64,000 nt of DNA from Neospora caninum Liverpool (lineage: Eukaryota; Apicomplexa; Conoidasida; Eucoccidiorida; Sarcocystidae), in contig NC_018395.1 in NCBI RefSeq assembly GCF_000208865.1, forward strand, positions 4,326,839 through 4,390,838. The letters run 5' to 3'. Shown in pieces: positions 12,527 to 23,300 of this stretch; the first letter of the stretch is position 1; every line of letters begins with the position of its first letter. The position numbers and the translations under genes are program-made. The notes beneath the pieces were generated by a model. It was not told the origin of the DNA. It saw nothing but the letters and a program-made list of their open reading frames with translations, and did not search any database.

Positions 12527-13311
12527 TGGCAGAGAGGTTGCGAGCGAACGAAAGGGAGAGATACGGGCCGCACATGAGAAAATGGTGCATGGAAAGCCCA
12601 CCGATACGCGAGGCGCGACGCATGTCACCCCCTCCGCACGCGTGTCGAGCTTGCAACGGAAAGCGGCCAAACGAGGTAAACACAGGCAGATGCCAAGAAG
12701 CCCGGTGTACGGCATAAATGTGTATGGGAGGAGGTAAACGTGTAGGTGCGTGTGTCACTTGAGCGTGAACAGTTTGTGATTCGGCCACTCTTCTGTGTGG
12801 GCCTTGTGTGTATGCGACCTTTTGGCTTCTTTAGGATATCGGCGTTGGCGACGAGCGGCGCTCCGTGTTTTTCAAAGTATTCGAGAACAGCAGCGACGTC
12901 CTGAGCGTTTCGCCACGGGCAGACTGCGTAGTGGAGGTGATTCGCTTCGTATTTCTCTCGCTCTCGACAGTCGAACACGACAGCCAAGTGACGGTCTGCC
13001 AGGTTGTTGATGAGGCAGTACACGAGGGAGGGACTCGCCGGCTTCCACTTCTTCCGGGTGTACATGCACTTTTCGCCCTCGAGGAGGCGGGAAGGTGCGC
13101 CGCCTGGAGACGAAGCAAACCTCCTCGCCTCCTCTCGCTCTGACGCCCGACAAGGGCCCGACTGGCTGCGTGCTTGGCCCTGCCGTGCGCCGGGCGAAGC
13201 GCCTTGTGTCGCGTCGCAGACAGAGTCGGTTTCGGGTGAGGCGGCAGCCTCCGCCACATCCCCCCGGCGACTGGGGCCCAGAACCTGCTGACGCGTGCAG
13301 GCTTGTCCCAT
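5093..13311 (-). CDS. N-myristoylation-motif rhodanese / pseudo-dual-specificity phosphatase / PUB-domain protein
   Basis: Twelve exons are inferred: 13311-12819, 12417-12092, 11871-11790, 11594-11350, 10699-10597, 10397-10222, 9926-9531, 9326-9204, 8716-8378, 6572-6438, 6004-5941 and 5409-5093, about 932 residues. All junctions agree in phase. The ends of exons 2 and 4 are the weakest. The N-terminus MGQACTRQ fits myristoylation plus palmitoylation. A rhodanese domain follows (AVVFDCREREKYEANHL in exon 1; VIMYGEGDDDALLL and AIVLAGGISSL in exons 5-6), split by a low-complexity insertion. Exons 7-9 have a dual-specificity phosphatase layout, but the active-site loop reads VLVYDYRGENTVAP, lacking the HCx5R Cys and Arg. 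Exons 10-12 form a PUB domain (LRKILSNILQ, DEKFRRLKLTNKRF, AGFVLHPGEAVEFP), which in other proteins binds p97/VCP. The order resembles MAP-kinase phosphatases and STYXL1. A membrane-linked scaffold role is inference. Confidence 0.78.
6168..6213. repeat. (TA)n tract in intron of PUB region
   Basis: A dinucleotide run between exons 10 and 11 of the rhodanese/PUB gene. A second run at 6652-6690 lies just upstream of exon 10 in the transcript. Confidence 0.85.
12492..12526. repeat. (TA)n tract in intron 1 of rhodanese/PUB gene
   Basis: About 35 bases of TA between exons 1 and 2. Confidence 0.85.
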
Positions 13312-16300
13312 CGTGCGTTTTCGGGGAGAGAGAGGGGACAAGTGAGATGGGAGGGGAAATGGAAGCAGACGGAAGTGGGGAGAAAGCGGGGAAGCGTGTG
13401 AAGAGACACCCGAGGAGCTCGGAACGAAATCGAGGTCCGGTGGGGCAGAACACGGCGCGGAAGGAACAAGCTGGAGACGAAGAGGAAGGAAGCGCCGAGG
13501 GGAAAAGTAACAGATGAAGAGGTGGACTCCGCTGGAGACGCGTCAAAGAGTAGGCGGATTTGAAATGGATAAAGCGGTGGAGCAAGGCGGGAAAAGTGCT
13601 CTTGGATCGGGGCGGTAGACACCCGGGGAGAGTTTCCGGCGCGCGCTGAGAACGAACATGCGTGCAAAGAGAAAAGGGAAGACGGAGGTACACGGGAAGA
13701 CGAAGACCCGAGAAAGACGGCGAATCTCTTCTAAGGCTGGGGCGCGCAAAAAGCGAGGCACTCTGGTGCCCGAGTCGCAGATGGACACCGGAGCTTTGGA
13801 AGGAAGAGATTCAATTGGATCACGTGCGCTCCCGAACTCCTGCAATGGGGGAAAACGCGTGAGGAACGGGCAGAGAAAATAGCCGGAGTGCGGAGATAAA
13901 ATGTACGGCAGAGGCTGCTGCGGGACTCTGCCTCAGTCTGGTTGCCGAACCAACAGGGGAGAGCCACGGACGAAGTCGAAGGGAAGCCGCGAGCAAAAAG
14001 ATGCTGCTGCTGCCGACGTGAAACTTTTATCTCAGGAAGGAAGCCTAGTGGGAACGGGAAAACAAGAGACGAAAAATCCAGCAGCTGGTCTGGGGTGTGG
14101 AGGAGAGACTGCCTGGACTTTTTGAAGACCTCCGCTGCTGCTTGTTCCAGGACCGATTCGGCACGTGTATGAACTCGCACCGGAGTCACTTGGCGATGAA
14201 GGCAGGAACAGAAACGGGACGAGTTGTACGAGACGCGAGTTGTATATACGAGACAGAGGAGAAAGCGCAAGGCGGGGTAGGAAGGACGCGCCGCGGAAGA
14301 GCTCGACGGCCTCTGCGGCGTTGAAACCGCGAGGCCTCGCGGGGAGGCAGCGATGAGAGCGACGACGGACACCTGAACTTCCTAGGCACAAACCCGCTGT
14401 GTGTGTGACTTGCTATCTTTGCAAACAAAAAACGCTTGGGAACAGTCTGTTCTTTCCACTGTGTCTCTCCTTTGGTGTCGCCGGGGAGAGATCGGAGGCT
14501 AGGGGACTTTCAGTGTTTTTGCATAGATGAGCCCGTCGAGGCCCTCGAAAGAAACCTCCGAAATCTGTCTTTCCCGGTTGCGCAGAACAGCACCCAAAAA
14601 AGGAGAAAGGGAGTCAATTTAAGGCGCTGGACGAACGGCCGTTAACGTTCCGGCGCGCGCATCCTCGATCCTCGGCATGGCGCGACGCCGACGCGAACTT
14701 GCATTTTCCGGAACGCACAAGGGAGCACACACGCTTTCTGGTGTGATTACACATCTGTTTGGGAAGTGAATGGGAAAAGGCAAACGCCCGAAGCCGTGAA
14801 ACCGCTTCTTCCTGTCACTCATGAGGTACCAAAGGAGACAAGGACGAGCACCGAGCCGTGGGAAACTGACCGTGCCTGATGAGTTCCTCCGCGAGTGGCA
14901 GATATAAAGCGTCGACACACTTCCTGACACACCTTCAGCAGCAAAAATGCTGGCTGCTCGGCTCTCTCCTTCGCACTCGACGAGAAATCGGCAGGTGTGC
15001 ACGGAACGCCGAGACTTCAAAAAAGCGGGAGAAAGCTGCAAGACAAGAGAACCGGGGCGCCGCGCCCGGCGGGTCAAGCGGAACACGGCGCGCGAAAACG
15101 CAGTCTCCAGACCGAGAAAAGTGGTAGAGCGCAGAGAGCCGCCGCAGCAGGCGCTTGCCGCCAGTGCAGGCTGAGGTGTATGTACAGCTGGAGTTCCGGA
15201 AAAGTGAACCAGTGTGTCAGAGAGGAAAGAGTCGATTTTTCTTGTCGCCAATGAATCCGCGAACAGGTTCTGAAAGGCCGCTCCCTCGTGGTCAAAGAAG
15301 GACTTGCTTGAAGAGCGGCGCCGTCGCCTTTTTGAGCCGACTGTGCCTTTGCCCAGATGCGGCGCGCTTCACGCCGTCACTCGTCCGCATACTGCTGCCC
15401 GCACAAGCTAGAACGCACTCCTACAGCTTACCGACAGAGGCGCGATCCATGGTTCCTATACCGGTATGGCGAAGGCAGGTACACATAATTACCGGCAGAG
15501 GGAGAAGCAGCACAGCGGCAAGGCGAAAAAAGGCATGATAACAGGATCGCCGAGGGCCGTTGTGTCGATGCCCGTATATGCAGAGTGGTTGCTCAGTGCA
15601 TGACCAGGGCTTCCAACGCGGTCCATGAGCACGTTTCTTTCGTCTAAATGTATCTGCATGCGAATAGAACCGCGAAAGCACCCACTGGAGAGTCCGGAAC
15701 GTGCCAACGCAGTGGGACACTTTGGCGACAGCGCAGTGCCTGTTTAGAAGAGCGCGCCTCACACTCGCCTCCGGGTGTTCACGTAGGAAAACCAACGTCC
15801 ACGACAGAGTGGCGAGCTACACATAGATTGTGCGAAAGGGCAGAAGGCCCTCAGCTGTAAAGTGGAATGATGCTTCAGGAGGCATCTACTTTTTCACAGT
15901 CTGGGCTGTATCTGGCAACACTCGTTTCCGATCAGACGGCCTTCACCGTGTGGGCGACAAACTGCACGGCGCTTTACGAATCCGTTCGATACGGTCTTCA
16001 AAGCGTTCTTGAGCGGAAGCTTACATTTCACTACCACGTCCTTCTCGGAATCCAACTTGGGTCTCAAGGCTCCGACTGAACAGGTTCGTGTTTTAGCCGA
16101 AAGGTGTCGTGAGTTTTTGCACGGCCCCTTCGAAGCAGGGAGCGGTCGAGACAAAAGAACACCAAACCAAGCGAACAGACAATGCGGTTTGTTGCGCAGA
16201 GCGACAGCTTTGTCGCCTGTGGCAGGAACTTCACGCCAGCTTTCTCGGATTCAGTTTAATGCACGCGAGGTCGACCAGAGCAGATGAGAAAGGAGACACG

Positions 16301-17356
16301 CAGCTGCTAGGATAGCGGTCACACACTGCACGCATCAATCCGCTAGAGCGCTGGCGTCTACGGACGGCTTCTTCCTGCTTGCGCTGGCTACGAGTGGAAT
16401 GGTTCGCGTTCGGTTCGTGACGGCACTCAACGGTCTTCAGATAGCACATGGTTCGGAGACTCAAACAACAACCGCTTGCTTAAGAGCAGTGCCCAACTAC
16501 GTGCGCGGAACTTGCATTTTCGAAGTCAAAACGGGGCCACGCGGCAGTACTCCTATAGGGCCTGGTAGACATGCCAGTACACCGCGAGGCGGGCTGTTCT
16601 AATGTGCAGCTGCGTCCGGTGTCGAAGGAACTGACCAGCAACTCCTCAGGCATTTTCAAGAGAGTCTCCGAGAAGAGGAGCGAAGCTCATGCGGAGCGTG
16701 GTAAATGTGTTCTTTTTCTGTTTGACGCGCTGACGCATTTAACTCGCACACACCCCAGCGCACAAGACGCCTCGACCTTTTCCGCGCTGCCGGAAGCGCA
16801 GTGGCAAGTTCATAGTGACAAGGACAAGACGTTTACACTTACGTAGAGACCAAGTGCAACCGACATCGATCTGGGATTCAAATCGCTGCTTCGAGGAGGC
16901 CCAAGCCAAGCGGAAACACGTTCGGATACATCCGCGGAGAGGAAGTCAAAAGCGGACCCCAGCTACCGCTGGAAGGTGTCCACTTGCTCCATTAGGCTGC
17001 AAAACCCCTCACAGGTCGCCTGAGTGCTACGGCCCAAAATACGCCTCAGCAGCTTGTAGCCAGCGTACGGACAGCCCCGCACTCCCGCAGATCCACTCTG
17101 TTTCCTGCGTTTCCCCATGCACGGGCACAGCGCCTTCACTCCCCTTCAACACACAGAGGCTGGCCTGTTCACATTCTTCCTGGCCCGGTCTCCATTCTCC
17201 CAGGGGCTGGGTTCGTCTCGAAAACTCTCCTTGCCGTTTGCTGCATTTTGCTGTCTCTGCAACTCCTTTGCTGCGCCTCTCGCCTTCGCGAGGCGTTGGT
17301 CCCCTCCCTGCGGCCCCCGCCGTTTCTTTTCATCTTTTCACGGTCTCCTCTTTTTG
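13312..17356. other. Intergenic region between two minus-strand genes
   Basis: On the minus strand this should hold the APC2 3' UTR (right) and the promoter and 5' UTR of the rhodanese/PUB gene (left). No frame shows a recognisable domain, and I see no convincing exon chain. A near copy of the GGTGTATGTACACC word lies at 15175-15188. A short non-coding RNA or small gene cannot be excluded. Confidence 0.5.
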
Positions 17357-20300
17357 CTATTCAACGAGTTCCCAGTTCCCACAGACTTTCCTTACTCGGC
17401 CTTCTCTCTCCAGGGCTTGCAACATTTCGAGGATTTCTTCGTGCTTCCACGACTTGAGCTGCGTTGTCCCTTCTCCCTCTGCCGCCTCGAGTCCGTCCTC
17501 GGCCTTCTTCTCATTCATCTGCTTCGCCCGCTGCTGCATGCGAGCCAGAAGAACGAAGGACGGCGTGGCCTTGTGGAGAACGTTGGACACGTTCGAAGCC
17601 CGCTCCCGCATTATCTCCAGAATGAAGCGCTCGGCCGCCTCGTCGCGCTGTGTACGTACGCCTGAGGCCAAGGCTGCCATGCCCATGCGCAGCTCCTGGT
17701 TCGGTCCGCGCCCCAGGGCGAACGCGGCAGCTTGCGAGACCGACTGACGCTTGTCGGGCGAGTCCTCGTGCCGCCGGAGACGCTCCTCGTCTTCTTCGCC
17801 CTCCGTAAAATCTGCGATCGTCGACGTCCTCGGTTCAATCATGTCGGCCGACAGCAGATGGAGGTTTCGCTCACCTTCGCCCGCGTCAGAGCCCGCGTCG
17901 TGCAGAAAGCCAGCGAGGTGGCCCATCGCCTTTTCGCGGGCTGGCCAGAGCGCGACGGCCTCGGACTCGACCGCGTGTCCCCTGTCTCGCTTTCTCCTCT
18001 GAGAAGGGAGCGACGAGAATGGCAGGGGCTGAGGATGGGAAAGGTCCAGATCCTCGCCACATGCGAACGGCGTCGCCTCCAAACAGTTCCCCCCCGATCG
18101 AAAACTGTCTTCGGTCTCGGTAGCATACTCTTCCGTTTCCCCGTCGGAGTGCCGTCGTCTCTCCTGCCTGGGCCAGTCTGCCGCGGAAGCGTGGAGCGGA
18201 CGCTCGCGGCCGCGCCGAGGTCTCCGGCGCGCATCCAAGATCTCCCTCTCCGAGCGGGGTGACGACGGCGGCAGAGACGCGAACGGCCGGTCGCTCTCGG
18301 TCTCGCGTGAAAACGCATCCGCATGTCTCCAAGCCAACCGAGGCCGAGCCTCAGACGCACACGGGGAGCGGCGAGCCCTCGCGCGGGTCTCAGACCGAGA
18401 ACCTGAAAGCGGAAGACGGGCGCCTCTGTGCAGCCGAGAAAACGTCTCTCCTTCGCATTCCGTGTCTGCGTCCATCTCCCCGGCTTCCGCGCAATCGGCC
18501 CCGCCTTGCCCCGTCCTCTTCTCGGCTTCTCCCATCGCGTCCTCGAATCGCGCGCCTCTCTCCCGAGACGGGCCAGCTCCCCCCACGCCCGCTGGGACAC
18601 GGCTCGGGTGTCTGCGGCTTCCCTCGCGGCCGCTCGTCACCTCCGTCCGCCAGAGGGGATGAGGAATCGCGCGCGGCTCCGAAGAGGAAACCAAACCAAA
18701 AGTGTGCCCTGTTGGCATCCGGCCGTCTCTCTTTCCTCTCTCTCTCGCGTCTCCAGCTGCGTCGCCTGTGTCGCCTCTGTGCCCATCGCCCGCACTTGCC
18801 TCCGCTCCGAAGGCCCCCGGCACGCGTTTCCCGCCGACAGGACTCCCCGGCTGAGGCGGCCGGCTCTCTTCGGGCGCGAGAAAATACACCCAGTCGTCTT
18901 TCTCTTCTCGCTCTCGCCTCCCTCGCTTTTGTCGCTCCTCGCCGGCGCTTCCTCGCATCCCCCCAGTTCCGCGCTCGGCCTCCATCTTCGTCCTCTGTCT
19001 CGCTTCGGCTCTCGACTCTCCGCACGATTCCCAGCGCCCGACGCGCGCTCTGCCAGTCCAACCGCTCCTGCCACCCTCGCCCCCTTCCGCCTTCTCTTCT
19101 GCCTCTCTGGAGCTCTTCTCGTCGCGCACCTCGCCCCGCAACGCGCTCCGTCGGGCACGCGCGACCCAGCCGCCGACGAGAAGAATCTTCAGGTGTCTCC
19201 GCAGGTGCCGGACTTCGATCTTGAGACTGTCGGCGATCTCTTGCGCGGACAGGCGAAGCACAGACCGCGTCCTCTCGCTCCCACTCGCAACATCTCCGTT
19301 TTCCTTGTCGGTCTCGGCGTCGCGCCTGGATGTGCCCGCGGAACCTGGCGCGGGGAGCTCTCGACCTTGGTTCTCGCCGAAACGCACTGAACCCGAGGAC
19401 GTCCCGTTTCCGGCACCTGTCGCTGCGGCGTCCTCGCCGTCCTTCTCCATCTCCTGGCCGTCGAGGAGCAGCAGAATCGCAGCCTGGTGTACAGACACCC
19501 ACGCGCGCCGCGCCCGGGACTCGCTCTCGCACGTGCATGCAGCCGCGTACGAGCAGCTTCCACATAGGGAAAGTTCGATTTCCACGAGCGAGTCTCTGTG
19601 GAAGAACTCTGGGACCCAGCGGCCGTGGCAGTTCGCTTGATACGCCCGCGTGCACTCCCGCTCAGCCGCGCGAAGCAGGAGCGGCAGACATTGCATTTCG
19701 CCCTTCTGAGGCACTGGCTGCTGCCGTGTCGCGACCCCCCAGCAACCCGTCGCGGATGCGCCCGCATCCCCCGGGAATCCGTTCGCGGCGGCGGGCGCGG
19801 GCGCGCAGGGAGACATTGGCGAGGGCCAGAAGAAGAGTGCGGCGAGGCACACTGTGAGGGAGGGGAGGCAAAGCGAGAGGGAGGCCTCTCTAAGAAACGC
19901 CCACCCGGGTCCGGACGCGGGGCAGGAGACACCCGCTGACGCGGGCGCGACCTCGCGTGCAGCAGTCCCCACGGCGAGAGAGGCGACAGAACTCGTCGAT
20001 CGCGAGAAGGCTCCGAACGCACTCGCGAGAGTCGCCGGCGCTCCGTGCTGGCGCGCGCCGTCGCCGAGAATCGTCCTCTGCACAGGGGAGTCCCCGGCGG
20101 TCTCTGCGCCTGCTCGGTCCCGCGCCTGAGGAAAAAAGGGGCCGACGCCGAATCCCGCGGAGCCCGCCGTGGTGCGGCGACGCAGCGCCACGCGCAAACT
20201 GCGTCGCGGCCTGGACGGCGTAGGCGAGGCGGACGACGCCGACAAGGGAGAGCGCAGCGGCGAGAGCCGCGAGCGCGACAGGCGCTCAGAGCCTGCGCGG

Positions 20301-23300
20301 CCCGCAGCCGACAGGGGAGCGGCGTCGCCCTCGTCCTCGTCTGTGTCTTCGAAGAAGGTCTGCGCGCGGGCAGAGCGCCGCCGCTGCGGCTGCGACGGCA
20401 GCCGCACAGACATCTGCGACGGTGTGCACGCGAGGCCGTCAAACACACTCTCTGGGTCGGCCACGTCTTCGCGCGCGAGTGCGTGCAGCTCGGCATCACT
20501 GGGAGAAGGCACGAAGCCGTCTTCGTCTCGGATCTGCAGGCGAACGCTCTGGCTTCCGGGCCAACAGAAACTGCTCCTGCTGCTCGTGCGCCGAGGGCCC
20601 TCGGGCGCGTCGCCCGCGGCCGGCGGCTCGCCAGCGTCGAAACTCCGCTCGCTCTCTTCCGCGTGTCGCCGCTCGCCCGACGCTTCGCCGAGAGCCAGCT
20701 CGTCTCCGCGCGTCTTTCTCTGCCGACTGCATGCGCGTCTGCCACGGCTGGCCTTCGCGGGCGCTAGCCGAACAGGCGTCTGAGCGAGGTCGTCGCATGC
20801 AGGCGAAACCAGCGCGGGCCGCAGGAGGCGGCGAACTCCCCGAGGGCCTTGGCTTCCGCGGCGGGGCTCCTCGCCGCCTTCGCGGTCTCCGGTGTACATA
20901 GACCTCGGGCCAGGCGCTCGCCGGCGACTCGGAGTCCCCTCGCCTCCCTCCGCTTTCTCCTCGTCCCATTCCGCCTCCATATCGCCTGCGTCGTCGGACG
21001 GCCGCGTGCTCTTTCCGTTGGAGCCGCTCGGGTGCGCGAGAGTGGAGGTCTCGCCCCAGAGGCTCTTCCGGCTCTCTTCTCTCTTTGTTTCGAAAAGCTC
21101 CAGGAGCTGTCGTCTGTTGCTTTCCAGAAGCACGCACGCCTGCACATTCGTTCGCGCGTCACTGAGCATGATGCGGCAGCTTGAGAGACTGCCGGCACTC
21201 CGAGAAGCTTCGTCTTCCTCGCGGCCCTCAAGGCTGCTCGGGGGCGCGTCCTCGCTGTCTCCACGCGCCTCGGCCGACGCTGTCGCGGCGAACGAAGGAA
21301 AGAGCGAGAGGAACGTACCGTCCCCTCGGTGGGCTGAAACCGCCTGATCCACATAGTCCGTGAGCGAGGCGAGAGACTCGAGCAATCTCGGCACAGAGTG
21401 AGAATCCAGAAGCGCCGGCGCGAGCGAAGACGCCGTGGCAGTCGTGGCTTCCCGCTGCCGAGCCTCTGCGTACAGGCGCAACAGAGATGCCATCGGCGGC
21501 GAAGATCCAGCCGCGGTCGAGACGCCGAAATCGGTGACCCCGCCCGATCCGTATTCGCTCCCTTCGCCCGCCGCCTCTCCAGTGCACGCGTCGCGCCCTT
21601 CCCTGGCCGTCCTGCTGCGGAGACCGGAGAGAAGAGGCGCGTCGGCGGATAAAGGGGGGAGAGCCTTGGCACGAGCAGCCTCGACATTGACGAGCTCTGC
21701 TTGCTTGACTAGGGCGAAGAAATTCACGTCGGCGAGCCGCTGCGCCAGGCGCTGTCTATACACCGTGGCGAAGCGCAGAGGTCCTCCAACGAGTTCAATG
21801 TAAAAGTCGATCAACGTCCGTCTTCGGCCTCGCGCACCGCCGCCCCACGGCCAGCTGCGGCGCCCGGGCGGCGCCCCTATAGCCGCGAGTTCGTCTCCGT
21901 CTCGCTCGCCGAGGTCGGGCCGGAGCCTCTCTCCGCGTCGTTCATTCTCCTGACACGCGCGCGGCGAGGCACAGGCTCCAGGACCATCGAGAAGCCCTCG
22001 CTCTGCGAGGAAGGAACCGTGCTCGTCTTCGTCCGACTCGCTCGAGTCCATCGACGCCTCGCAGTCCTCCGGCCCACTTCGAGCTAGCCAATTCAAAGAA
22101 ACCATGTAACTCCAACAGCTAGCCGCGTCTTGATCCCGCCCGTAAGGCGAGCAGCGACGGCGGGCCCCACCGAGGGTGGAAGCTGAGACAAGTGATATTT
22201 GTGGACAGGCAGGTGTGGGCGCTTCGAGCCTCTCCGGTCCACTCTCAATCTCCCCAAGCCATTCCCGGTGGCCTCCTCCAGCCGCGTCTCCGACAGAGTC
22301 TGATTCTCTAGACTCGCGGCCCGATCCTCCTCGCCAGTTTCGCCTCGACGTCCGGCGAAGGCTCTCACCCTGTCTCCTTCGCACACACGCCGAGGACACT
22401 CCCCCCGACTTTCTCGCTTCGCTTCGACGTCGGCGCCGCGAACGCGTCTGCACGACCACTGGCAGGCTGTCTCCGCCGCTGTCCATGGCTGCGCCTTGAT
22501 TGTGGAGATCTCCGTCTGTGCGGCCTGCGTCTCTGCCCGCTGCCTCGTCCTCCAAGCCGGCCTTTTCTTTCGCGCATGCAACCAGATCGCAGAGACACGC
22601 GGGTCCGGGAGCGTCGCTGGCGAGCGCTTGCACAAACGCCTCAGACGCGGCAGAGCCGCGGGGCAGGCCGCGTCGGATGCCCCGCCCGTTGTGGCGCTTG
22701 CGACTCGGGCAGACCACGGCGCACCTCCTTTCCTGCGCGGCAATCTGGTCATCGTCCTCTCCCACGGCCTCGGCGCCGTGGTCCCGCGACGCGAGCGCGC
22801 CTTCAGGCTTCGTTTCTTCCGTCTCCTCTTCCCCGCTCGGCGAGTTGCCGGCCGCCGCCGGATCGCCTTTCTTCCCACCGTCTCTCTCTCGCTCTTTCTT
22901 CCCGGCGAGGAGAAGGTCCAAGCCGTGGAGAGCCGGTAAGAGGGCGAAGGCGAGGGTCTCCAGGTCGCGGCGCGAGAGGCCTGTGAGGAGGAACCGACGA
23001 AAGGGGGTGAGAACGCGCCGGGCGGTGCGGGGGGAGACGCGGAGAAAGTGAAGAGTGAGGAGGAGCTGGGCGAGGAGCGTGCCGAGCGACAGAAGAAGGA
23101 ATCCTTCTTCTCTGCGGCGTGTCTGCTCCTTCGCGCCCAAATCGAAACGAAACAGACGCTCGACCTTGCGTCGCTCCTCGACTCGGGAACAGCGGCCCAA
23201 CACGGCGCTGAGCTGCGCGGCGAGAGACGCCCCCCAGCGAGACCGCTCGAGGACGCGGTTCTGCCGCGCATGCAGCAGACCGAGAAAATGCGGAACGAGG

